Source: Channallabes apus (taxonomy: Eukaryota; Chordata; Actinopteri; Siluriformes; Clariidae). From it: a stretch of DNA of 64,000 nt. The notes under the pieces are model-generated. The model was given only the letters and a program-made list of their open reading frames with translations. It was not told the DNA's origin and searched no databases. The position numbers and the translations under genes are program-made. The DNA lies in assembly GCA_030522415.1 (NCBI GenBank), contig CM060107.1, positions 50,168,807 to 50,232,806 of the forward strand, written 5' to 3'. This document shows, in pieces, positions 1 to 9,951 of this stretch (the stretch's first letter is position 1; the number at the start of each line of letters is the position of its first letter).

Positions 1-762
1 TTTTGTCAGCATCAAAGAATCAACACTTCATACAGTCGTCTTGAGTAAATCCACTGTGATTACAGACACCAGTTGCTGCATCTTGCAAATCTCTGACTTT
101 TACAACAACCTATTTGCTGTATCTTGTAAATTACAGTCTTAGCTTACGTATATAACAACACTCTTGTTGTATAGTATCTCTACTTATGGGAGCTTACGGT
201 TACAACAACCTAGTTGCTGTATCATACATTCTTAGCTTACCGGGAGCTCACGTTAGCTGACGTGCTTACCCTTGTGTTTACGTAGCCTTCCGCATCTAAA
301 CTGAACTCTCTATCATATGACAGTCACACAAATGCATGTAATAGTAGAATGACATCACAGCCCGACTTACGATTGTCAAAATGGATGCATAACTAAGAAA
401 TATAAAGCTTATGGCTTATGTAACAACTTACAGTAATGCTTAATGCTTTACTAATGAATAGAACAAGGTAGAATAAATGAAATAAAAACAAATAAAATAA
501 AATAAACACAACAAAAATACATAACAAGTACGATATGGCACTTACACTCTGGTTTAAAGTTTCACTCACACGACAGAAGTCCAATCTCTTTGTCTCTTGT
601 AGTTTATTTTGTCAGCATCAAAGAATCAACACTTCATACAGTCGTCTTGAGTAAATCCACTGTGATTACAGACACCAGTTGCTGCATCTTGCAAATCTCT
701 GACTTTTACAACAACCTATTTGCTGTATCTTGTAAATTACTGTCTTAGCTTACGTATATAAC
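1..762. repeat. Unclassified interspersed repeat with 156-bp direct repeat
   Basis: Positions 1-156 and 607-762 are nearly identical and lie 606 bp apart, starting TTTTGTCAGCATCAAAGAAT and ending TACGTATATAAC. Between them, weaker internal repeats occur: the segment around 108-160 resembles 204-250 (ACAACCTA.TTGCTGTATC followed by CTTAGCTTAC). The second copy stops exactly where Gypsy LTR sequence begins at 762. It could be the LTR or a tandem unit of another element whose start lies outside the window; no coding potential is convincing. The 63-codon minus-strand frame at 393-584 is AT-rich noise. Confidence 0.6.
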
Positions 763-1183
763 TCTCCCCTGTGTGTCACTACTTAAACCAGCCGAACCCG
801 TAGGTCCCTGTCCGTTCACTGTGATGTTACTTGTTGTGTGTGTGCACCTGTTAAATGTGTCTCTCACGTCGTTTTTTGCCTTCACCTTTTGCCTCTCAGG
901 AATAAGCGGTGTCTGCAGGGACCGGGCCAGAGCGTGCGGGAAAACAGCCCCGGGTTGTGTAGCCAACCATTACTTTGAGTTACTGAGTTCTTTTTGTTTG
1001 TTTACATGTTCCTGAGTATCTCCGAAGAAGCCCGCCTGCAGACCCGGCCAGATAAGAGAGAGAGACTTTTGTGTTACCATTACACCTGTTAAAGGTTTTT
1101 TCTGTTGAAATTCTCAAAATAAAAGAGATTGCGGAACTCACCCTGCATCCTGTGTCCACCTTTCTCAGTAGCAGATCATGACA
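762..1183 (+). repeat. 5' LTR of Gypsy element (truncated)
   Basis: Aligns with 5655-6128 of the 3' LTR, from CTCTCCCCTGTGTGTCACTA to TCATGACA. It lacks the first 131 bp of the 3' LTR, and also a 52-bp segment that the 3' LTR carries near 5842-5894. An AATAAA signal lies at 1118-1123. The annotated Gag start codon (ATG at 1178) falls inside the last bases of the LTR, as in the read-through arrangement of some Gypsy elements. Confidence 0.9.
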
Positions 1184-4100
1184 GATGAACGGACCTTTAT
1201 GGACGCAGCAGGGGTCCCGCTCCCGGACGACCGCGCCAGCATGCACACGTTTCTCCGTGATCAACAGCGAGAGATTGATAAGCTGGCACGGGCCGTGCAC
1301 GATCTCGCATGCAGCGTAAGCCAGTTGGCTACCACACGATCCCCCCCAACCTCCCCACGCCAGACCTCGACACCGTCACCTCCCCGCCCTGCACCGCCGG
1401 AAAGGTATGCGGGGGACCCCGAGGGATGCAAGCGCTTCCTATTGGCCTGTGAGCTGTACTTGGCTGAGTTTCCAGACATGACTGACCTCCAAAGAATTAG
1501 TTTCATCACCCAGCAGCTCTCAGGACGAGCCTTGGATTGGGCCACGGCGGTGTGGAATGCTGGAGGGGTTCTAACGTCTCGATACCACCGCTTCATAGAA
1601 GCCCTGCGCGCCGTGTTCGACCATCCGGATCAGGGACGGTCTGGAGAGCAACAGCTGATGCGTATCAGACAGGGTAACAACCCCGTGGCTGAGTACGCGG
1701 TCAGGTTCCAGGTTCTAGCTGCTGAGAGTGGGTGGTGCGACCGCAGTCTGCTCGCCCGTTTCAGGGATGGTCTTAGCCTGGAAATCCAGGTTGAGCTTGC
1801 GTGCCGGGACGCCGAACTGTCTCTGACCGAGTGCATCGCCCTGGCGATCAAACTTGACCAACACCTGCGAGCTCAACAACGGCGCACAATGCCCCGAACT
1901 TCATCCAAGCGAGCAGAACCTCGCCGTCGAGAGGTCTTCAATCCACCGGCCCAGGATCAGCGCGAAGGGGGCAATTCGGAGCCAATGGACGTCGGCTCCT
2001 CACGTTTGTCAGCAGCCGAAAGAGCACGACGCATGTCCGCAGGGCTCTGTTTATACTGTGGGGGGGAACAACATCAAGTGCGATCATGTCCACTACTGAA
2101 AGTAACATCCTACACTCCCTCACGCACTCACCTACCTTTTTGTTTGTCTGCAAAGTTGTCTTATAATAATAATACCCTGTCTGTTTTTCCCTTAATAGAT
2201 TCCGGGTCGGCTGGGAACTTCATTTCTTCCGCTCTCCTTTCCTCGCTGCGAGCTCCAGTGTCGAAGCTTCCATACCCGATATTCATTAAAGCTCTAGACG
2301 GCCAACCCCTAAAACAATCACCTGTTACGGTCATTTCGGTGCCCCTCCGATTAACTTTCCCCGGTCACACCGAGGAGATAAAATTCTATGTGCTTCCTCG
2401 ATCTGATCAGTCCGTCGTACTGGGTCTTCCATGGCTCGGTTTCCATAATCCTAATTTCGATTGGGCAAATTCACGCATCACATCTTGGTCCCCTAGGTGC
2501 GCCAAATCCTGTAGATCGTTATCATTGACGATCCAAACAACCAGTATTGAAAGCCCGCGTGCCCAAGTGTCAACTAATGTGCCGTCTGAGTATGCGCGGT
2601 TTCAAGATGTGTTTAGTGTTAGGGCAGCAGCGCGACTTCCCCCTCGTCGGCCGTGGGACTGCGCGATTGAGCTCCTGCCGGGGAAAACACCACCTTGCTC
2701 GCGTGTTTACCCATTGTCCCTGGAAGAGACCAGGGCGATGGAGGAATACGTGGAGGAGGCTCTTCGGCAGGGTCTCATCAGCAGGTCCACTTCCCCCGCT
2801 TCGGCAGGTTTCTTTTTTATAGAAAAAAAAGGCGGGGGTCTCAGACCCTGCATAGATTATAGAGGTCTCAATGCAGTCACAGTGAAGTATAAGCACCCGC
2901 TGCCCCTGGTTCCCGCCGCTATTGACCAACTCCGAGGCGCATCTCTCTTTACCAAGCTCGATCTCCGCAGCGCTTATAACCTCGTTCGTGTACGTAAGGG
3001 CGACGAGTGGAAGACTGCGTTTAGCACTACATCTGGTCATTACCAGTATAATGTGATGTCATATGGGCTGGTAAACGCACCTGCGGTGTTTCAGGGGTTC
3101 ATGAACGATGTGTTTAGGGATATGTTTAACCGTTTTGTGATAGTGTATTTGGATGATATTCTGATATATTCGCGGTCATATTCCGAACACGTCCTCCATG
3201 TAACTGCCGTCCTCCGTCGTCTGCGCGAGCACGGACTCTATGCGAAGGCTGAGAAATGTGAGTTCCACAAGAAGGAGGTTGCATTTCTTGGCTACCGCAT
3301 TGGGCCGCGGGGGGTCGAGATGGAGGGTGCCAAGGTGGAGGCGGTAACACAATGGCCCGAACCCAAAGCAGTAAAGGCGCTACAGAGTTTTCTCGGGTTC
3401 GCGAATTTTTACAGGCGCTTCATTCGTAACTTCAGTACCATCGCAGCACCGCTCACTGCTCTATTAAAGGGAAAGCCCCAGCGATTAAACACATTCCCCG
3501 CTGAGGCTAAACTGGCATTCCAGAGACTAAAAAGGGCGTTCACCACAGCCCCTGTGCTACGGCTACCCAACCCCGATAAAGTTTTTATAGTAGAAGTAGA
3601 CGCATCAGAGGTGGGCATAGGAGCGGTGCTGTCCCAACGCCAAGGCCAACCCGAGAAACTCCACCCTTGCGCTTTTTTTTCTCGTAAACTGACACCTGCT
3701 GAGCGTAATTATGACATTGGGAACAGGGAACTACTCGCTGTGAAAGCGGCGTTAGAGGAGTGGCGTCACTAGCTAGAGGGAGCCAAACATCCCTTCATTG
3801 TATTAACCGATCACAGAAATTTGGAATACATCCAACAGGCTAGAAGATTAAACCCTCGTCAAGCCCGGTGGGCGCTGTTCTTCACGCGCTTTCGCTTCCA
3901 TATAACATATCGGCCCGGATCCAAAAATCAAAAGGCAGACGCCTTATCACGTTATTATCCAGCACCGCAGTCTAACCCAGACCCGGAACCCATTGTCCCC
4001 GCCGCTATGGTAATCGCGCCCATGCAGTGGGATATCGACGCGGAGATCACACGGTGGGCACGGGACAATCCCGTGCCGGCCGACTGCCCTCCGTCTCGTA

Positions 4101-5581
4101 TATTTGTTCCACCCACGCTGCGCGAGCGCATTACCATGGAGGCTCATACTAGTCCTGCTTCAGGACACCCCGGTATTGCTCGCACACTAAAACTCATTGA
4201 TCGAAAATACTGGTGGCCGAGAATGAAGGAAACCGTGAGAACAGTCGTTTCATCTTGTACGGTCTGTGCAACCACAAAACATCCTTGTGGGTTGCCAGTT
4301 GGGAAATTAACACCCCTACCTACACCGAGTAGACCGTGGTCACACATCGCGGTGGACTTTGTAACGGATCTACCGGTGTCGAAAGGGTACACAACAATCT
4401 TAGTAGTGGTTGATCGGTTCTCTAAGGGTTGCCGTTTCATCCCGTTTGGCTCCCTCCCGTCGGCGCTCCAGGTGGCAGAAACCCTATTCGAGACAGTGTT
4501 TCGCTGCTATGGCATCCCGGAGGACATTGTTTCTGATAGGGGTCCCCAGTTTATCGCTAAAGTCTGGAAAGCTTTCTTCCAGAAATTGGGGACCACTGTT
4601 AGCCTAACGTCGGGCTATCACCCTGAGTCGAATGGGCAGGCAGAGCGGGCTGTCCAAGAACTCGGGAGGTACCTCCGCGCATACTGTAGCAGCCGACAGC
4701 ACGAATGGGCAAACTGTTTAATCTGGTCCGAGTACGCGCAAAATTCATTATATCACTCCGCTACCGGCTTAACGCCGTTTCAGTGTGTGCTTGGGCATCA
4801 ACCACCGCTCTGTCCATGGGATGCCACTCCCACCGATGTGCCCATGGTGGATGAGTGGTTTAGGCGAGCGGAAACAGTCTGGGGGGATGCACACACAAAA
4901 ATCTCACAAGCGGTAGTTCGATTTAAAAAATTTGCTGACAGACGACGAAGGGAAAGCCCTCCGCTCCAGGTAGGCGATCGGGTATGGCTCTCGACACGGG
5001 ACCTTCACCTCCACCTCCCCTGTCGTAAGCTATCCCCCAAATACATTGGTCCTTTCCCCATTATTTCACAAATCAATCCTGTCTCCTTTAAATTGCAACT
5101 TCCTAGCCATATGCGCATTAACCCTATTTTCCATGTCTCCCTTCTTAGGCCAGTGACCCGGGGACCACTAGACGAGGGTGTGTCGGAGCCCTCGCTCCCC
5201 GGGGCGGTGGAGATCGAGGGCGCTCCGGCGTTTAGGGTGACGAGACTGGTGGACTCACGAAGGAGGGGAGGGGCCCTTCAATATCTCGTGGATTGTGAGG
5301 GTTACGGCCCGGAGGAGAGGAGTTGGGTGCCAGCAAAAGACATCTTAAATCCTGAACTTATCACGACATTTCACCAAGCACGGCCGGATCGCCCGGCTCC
5401 TCGACGCCCGGGCCGCCCCGCCCGCCGACCTCCCCGTCCTGGTGAGCAACCGCTACTCTCGCCGCCCGGACGAGGAGGGCGTCCTCACCCCCCCCGGGAG
5501 GTCGGTCCTGGGGAGGAGGGTACTGTCATGCCTGTGCCACCACGGTCCCGGGGAATAAGATCTGGTTCTCCGGAGTACTGA
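1178..5581 (+). pseudogene. Gypsy gag-pol polyprotein with one in-frame stop
   Basis: Encodes the polyprotein that would package and copy the element. One frame runs from ATG 1178 to the stop at 5579-5581, broken once: codon 865 (3770-3772) is TAG where the family usually has Trp, inside RNase H. Domains in order: retrotransposon Gag (about residues 70-240), CCHC zinc knuckle (residues 291-304), aspartic protease with DSG at 341, reverse transcriptase with YLDD at 657-660, RNase H with its first Asp at 808. After the stop come the HHCC zinc finger (about 4140-4275), integrase with Asp codons at 4354 and 4535 and Glu at 4643, and a chromodomain (about 5220-5390). The proline/arginine-rich end runs past the start of the 3' LTR. 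A downstream Met at 3821 gives a 586-codon integrase half. The single defect suggests a recent insertion or nonsense read-through; simple decay is likelier. Confidence 0.92.
5511..5523 (+). promoter_or_regulatory. Polypurine tract of Gypsy element
   Basis: GGGAGGAGGG at 5511-5520 followed by TAC lies immediately before the LTR start TGTCATG (5524). This is the expected position for the primer of plus-strand DNA synthesis in LTR retrotransposons. Confidence 0.7.
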
Positions 5582-6128
5582 GCCGCAACCTTGTCTCCCC
5601 CTAGTGTGTCCACGTTGATATGTCACCCAGTAATGTCAAATTAGTTTCACCTGTCTCTCCCCTGTGTGTCACTACTTAAACCAGCCGAACCCGTAGGTCC
5701 CTGTTCGTTCACTGTGATGTTACTTGTTGTGTGTGTGCACCTGTTAAATGTGTCTCTCACGTCGTTTTTTGCCTTCACCTTTTGCCTCTCAGGAATAAGC
5801 GGTGTCTGCAGGGACCGGGCCAGAGCGTGCGGGAAAACAGCCTTGCCAAGGTCAAGGCGAACCCCTCTTCCGAGTTGGAATCCGCCCACAGACCTTGGGT
5901 TGTGTAGCCAACCATTACTTTGAGTTACTGAGTTCTTTTTGTTTGTTTACATGTTCCTGAGTATCTCCGAAGAAGCCCGCCTGCAGACCCGGCCAGATAA
6001 GAGAGAGAGACTTTTGTGTTACCATTACACCTGTTAAAGGTTTTTTCTGTTGAAATACTCAAAATAAAAGAGATCGCGGAACTCACCCTGCATCCTGTGT
6101 CCACCTTTCTCAGTAGCAGATCATGACA
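5524..6128 (+). repeat. 3' LTR of Gypsy element (complete, 605 bp)
   Basis: Bounded by the inverted ends TGTCATG and CATGACA. Contains AATAAA at 6063-6068. Carries a 52-bp stretch around 5842-5894 missing from the 5' LTR; otherwise the two LTRs differ by few bases, so the insertion is fairly young. Confidence 0.9.
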
Positions 6129-6399
6129 GGTTCCTTGAACTGAAGCATAAGTGTGGAAGCTGTATTCTGTTGCCCGCTACTTGTTGTCTTTGTGTGTTGT
6201 TTGTTGAAGATGTTGTTTGTTTCTGTCGTGGGTTAATTCACATTTATAAAATGGTTAATAAGACCACAACTACTTATCCAAAATCCTTTTGTGAGCTGCC
6301 CATCTGTGCCTATCTCCCCCATACCCACAAAACCATGCTCACCTTCACCGGAAGGGTGTGCCTCAGGAAAGTGAAAGACTCCTAAAAGGGTGTCGGGAT
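6129..6399. other. Gene-less stretch after Gypsy element
   Basis: AT-moderate sequence leading into the next retroelement remnant. Short frames here (for example 6170-6385) have no recognisable content. Possibly the 5' part of the retrovirus-like remnant that follows. Confidence 0.4.
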
Positions 6400-7990
6400 G
6401 AACTCCTGCCAGCTCTCTTATGGATGATCCCGAGGATACTGATGGTGAGGATGATGATAACCCGGACGATGAAGGTCCGGATGAGAGGTCTCGCCCCAAA
6501 CCTCGACAAGAAAACACTGCGCTTGTTTTCTCCATGGGACCAAAGGGTCCAAAAAAAAAATCCTTCCACCATCCGTTAGCACACTGAAGGACATTATTAA
6601 GATGCTCTCTTCTCCCAACAAACCTTTGCATTTTGTTGATATGCTGATAAAGGCTTTCAGGCATTGTCAGCTTGTGGGTGCGGATTAACGCTTTATTTTG
6701 CAATCAGTTTTGGGAGATGGGTACAATGAGGCTGATTTGATAAAAACTGTAAAATGCTTAGACCCTAAGACAGACAAATGGGCTGTAGTGGTGAAACTTG
6801 AAGACGTAATCGATGAAAAAAGAAGGAATATGACTTTCTTTGGGGTAATTCTAATGAGACTATGAAACTTTTAAAAGATGAGCTAACTGTCTCTCTTCTC
6901 GCACGTCAACAAGCTAGTCAAGATCTGTCACAGGTAACTAATTGTAGACAAGAAAAGAGTGAGACTACGTCCAAGTTTCTCGAGAGGTTACGAGAGACCT
7001 GGACCCTTTTGGGTGGTTTGTCCCTGCCTGAGGCAGACCCTAACTCGCTCTTCCTTACCACCTTCTTGAATAATTGTCGACCAGAAATCGTGAAAATTTT
7101 TTAACTTTCATTTGTCAGATCGTTCTACAATGACTATTAAAAAATTAGCCGAACATGTGAGAACAATGGAAGGAGATGATATTTTAAAAGGTAAACAAGT
7201 GGCATGTCTGTTTGTGGGAGTGTATGATGCATAGGGATGCTCGCAGAGTTCCAGCCCCGCGATGTTACTTTGTACTTTTGAGTCACCTCAAGTTAATGAG
7301 TTGCCCTTTATAGAATTGTGTATAGATGGTTCCGTGTTCTCTTTTTTTTTCATGGACACGGGAGCTACAATGTCATCTTTAGGTCGTGATTTTGAGGGAC
7401 TGCTCTCAAATAAAAGTATCAGCTCTGTGGGAATTTAAGGGGTTGCTCAACAAAATTATTTCACTCCTCAGGTAACTGTAACATGTCCTTTAGATATTTT
7501 TCTCTCACTGTTTTGTCTGTATGCCTGATTGTCCTATTAATCTGTTAGGTTGCGATTTAATGAGCTGACTACACACGTCTTTGACTTTTTCTGGCACGAA
7601 ACTGTTGAAGTGCCCAATTCAGTTCCTTTCTCCCACCTCACAAATATGCGTGTAAAATAATTGTTTCCTCGCTTCACAGAACAGCTCTCTTCCTGCTGCG
7701 TTTGAATGTGTGCCGAGCAGTCCGTGGGCTGAACACAGGGATGAGGTTGGGTTTGTACACTGCGTTCCTTATGAAGCTAAATTAAATCACTCGCAACCTG
7801 TGTACATCAAACAATATCCACAATATCCTGGCCCAGGCCTCAGGAATAGACGACATTTTAAGCTCACTGCTCAAGCTGGGTGTCGTTAAACCATGGAGTG
7901 GAGATTTACACAAGATTTGAAAAAAATAAATGACAAAATTATCTCTGTTGCACCTGTTGTGCCTGATGTGCTGTGCATTGTCTATACATT
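6400..7990 (+). pseudogene. Decayed retrovirus-like gag-protease-RT remnant
   Basis: An old retroviral-type element, heavily broken. A Gag-like acidic stretch rich in Asp/Glu/Pro is read near 6420-6520. A Gag capsid-like frame lies at 6862-7104 with a Q-E-K-S-E-T segment followed by FLERLRETW, typical of the capsid region of gamma/epsilon-type endogenous retroviruses. A protease-like segment at 7265-7437 has the MDTGAT active-site motif, and an RT-start-like segment (about 7800-7990) includes FTQDLKKIN. Frameshifts and stops separate all parts, and the RT is lost after about 7990. No LTRs or envelope were found. It is non-functional; the exact clade is uncertain. Confidence 0.65.
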
Positions 7991-8224
7991 GTCATCATCA
8001 TTGGTGGTTCTACACTGAATTGCGCCCTGGGCGAGACTCCCTCCCGGCGTTTAAAAAAAAAACTTCACATTTTGTACACACCACACGTTTTATTAAACTA
8101 CTCATAACTTAAATAAATATACTGTGTACAAATATTATATAAATCTAGAATTAATATAGAACAAATCACGCTAAAGAAAAATAACTTATTTACTTCACTG
8201 CAGAACAGAAACCACAAACTGAAA

Positions 8225-8517
8225 CTAAAATCTGACTTTTCTGGCCTTTCTAGATGCAAAGTCATCAATAATGGCATCATATGAGCTATGCTCCCCTATT
8301 GCATGATTTATGCTTATGACAGCAAGGCCAGTGAGCCGTTCCTGAGACATGGTTGACCTCAGGTATGTCTTGATTAACCTGAGTTTGGAAAAGCTCCTCT
8401 CTGCTTGAGCTACAGTCACTGGCAATGTAAGTGCAATCCTGAGAGCAGTCCAAAAGTTGGGGTAGATCTCAGATAGATCCTTATCGTGCATAAAAGTGAT
8501 AAGCTCAAAGAGGACAC
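8225..8517 (-). pseudogene. hAT transposase C-terminal dimerisation fragment
   Basis: An open frame from 8491 down to 8225, extendable to about 8517 (LFELITF before the Met), contains the hAT C-terminal dimerisation signature: an FWTALRIALTLPVT segment, AERSFSKLRLIKTYLR, then TMSQERLTGLAVISI. This is the ZMYM1-like/TTF-type hAT form seen in fish. The zinc-finger and catalytic parts are absent, so this is a 3' remnant. The GC-rich bit at 8010-8060 may belong to the same element's end. Confidence 0.75.
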
Positions 8518-9380
8518 TTTATTAATCTAAAATAATCTAATCTAAGGGAGGAACAATTAGCTCCTTGGTTAATTTACTGCCTCAAATTATATGCTTTGTC
8601 ACGTAACAGAGTTATAGCAAATGGAAAATGTCTTTTAAACTATCTACACATATGTAAATTAAACTGGCTATTTACAGTATACTGTAAATATATTGTAAAT
8701 AAATTGGCTATAGCCAACATTAACATAATAAACAATGGAAATAAATACCTGTACTTGCAACTGTCTTGCTGCAAAGCATAATTTTGTGGTTACATTTTGT
8801 GGTATTTAATAGAAACCATTAGAGTTTCTGTGATGGTTTGTATATTAGGCTTTTATTGTGTTTTTTTTTTTAGCAAGGTAAGCATAGCAAGCATCATAAG
8901 CAAGAAGGCTAACAAACCTAAGAGTGAATGTTATACCACTAATTAACATGATGACATGAATAACTTAATCATACAGAGAGAACATTGGTGAATACCTTTA
9001 TCTTTTGCCCGTTTCTCCTCATCTTCTTTTCTTTTTTATTGGGCCTTTGACAGCTTTGGCTTTTTTCTCTACATTGCTGTGTTTACTTTATAATCAATGA
9101 TTCGACAATCAACAGATTTCCCCCAACGCTGTCACTCACGACCAGAAGTCAAGACTAAACCAATTCACATCATAATCGTTTTTATTACCTATTTTTATTT
9201 TCCATTTCACAAAATTAAATAAATGAAAATAAGTGCAAATTACTGGTGTTTGTTTATAATATTTTGAATGAAATGTGCAGCGGTACAGAAAATGAATGTG
9301 CGTTATTTGTAAGAAAGTCAGGTAGACATAATTTAGCCCCCTTCTTGTCCGCTTCATTTGGGAGAGGTGAACTGTACTCT
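8518..9380. other. AT-rich gene-less spacer
   Basis: No coding frame, RNA gene or clear repeat structure could be supported here. Short AT-rich frames such as 8596-8781 and 9136-9357 lack any domain pattern. Confidence 0.4.
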
Positions 9381-9383
9381 GCG

Positions 9384-9384
<1 letters not shown>

Positions 9385-9415
<31 letters not shown>
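9385..9415. repeat. (TA)n microsatellite
   Basis: About 15 uninterrupted TA units following GCGC. Confidence 0.95.
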
Positions 9416-9417
<2 letters not shown>

Positions 9418-9462
9418 TGTTGTATATATTTTACATGATATCGCAAATTTTACATTTACTCA

Positions 9463-9530
9463 ATTTTAAGTGTAAAAATGTTTTACCAAAAAAATTGAGT
9501 ACAGCACAGTTTTATTTTTTAGAATGTACT
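9463..9530 (-). repeat. Solo end of the nested CACTCTAAAAAAT-type transposon family
   Basis: About 65 bp that is the reverse complement of 11143-11207 (ACTGTGCTGTACTCAATTTT and flanks), the left end of the 3-kb element nested in IFI44L intron 5. It is a second, truncated family member downstream of the gene. Confidence 0.75.
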
Positions 9531-9951
9531 GTCAGTGTTTCCTATCCATGTGTGGATATTCAGTCCCAAATAAAATACATGAGCTGAAGCATTCACAAAC
9601 ACATTCAGACTAAATCAGCTTACAAAAAACACTGAAAAATGAACTGGCATATATGAATACACATACATCAGACTTAAAAGAAAGCAGCAGAGCATATTAG
9701 TGAAACAAAGCAATGTAGGATTGAAATGAGGAAAGGAACAAGAATATGCCAAAACAAAAGTTTTCACAGTATCCATTTTTAATGAGGACAAGGATGATTT
9801 GAGATGTTCAATATTAAAGTAAATGCTCTATTATAACGGAAATAAAACATGATGAGCATTCACGTGTTATGTCATACAGTGTAAACATTAGATTAAAGCA
9901 TACGTAATGACCATATTTTTTAAAATACAGATTCTATAAGTCTACATGGCT

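Larger units (their letters stand above)
762..6128 (+). mobile_element. Ty3/Gypsy LTR retrotransposon, 5'-truncated
   Basis: A near-complete Gypsy element: partial 5' LTR (762-1183), one long gag-pol frame (1178-5581), a purine-rich tract (5511-5520) and a complete 3' LTR (5524-6128). The domain order Gag zinc knuckle, protease, RT, RNase H, integrase, chromodomain is that of vertebrate chromovirus-type Gypsy elements. Because the 5' LTR lacks its first 131 bp, no target-site duplication can be read. I could not identify a convincing tRNA primer-binding site just after 1183. Confidence 0.93.
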
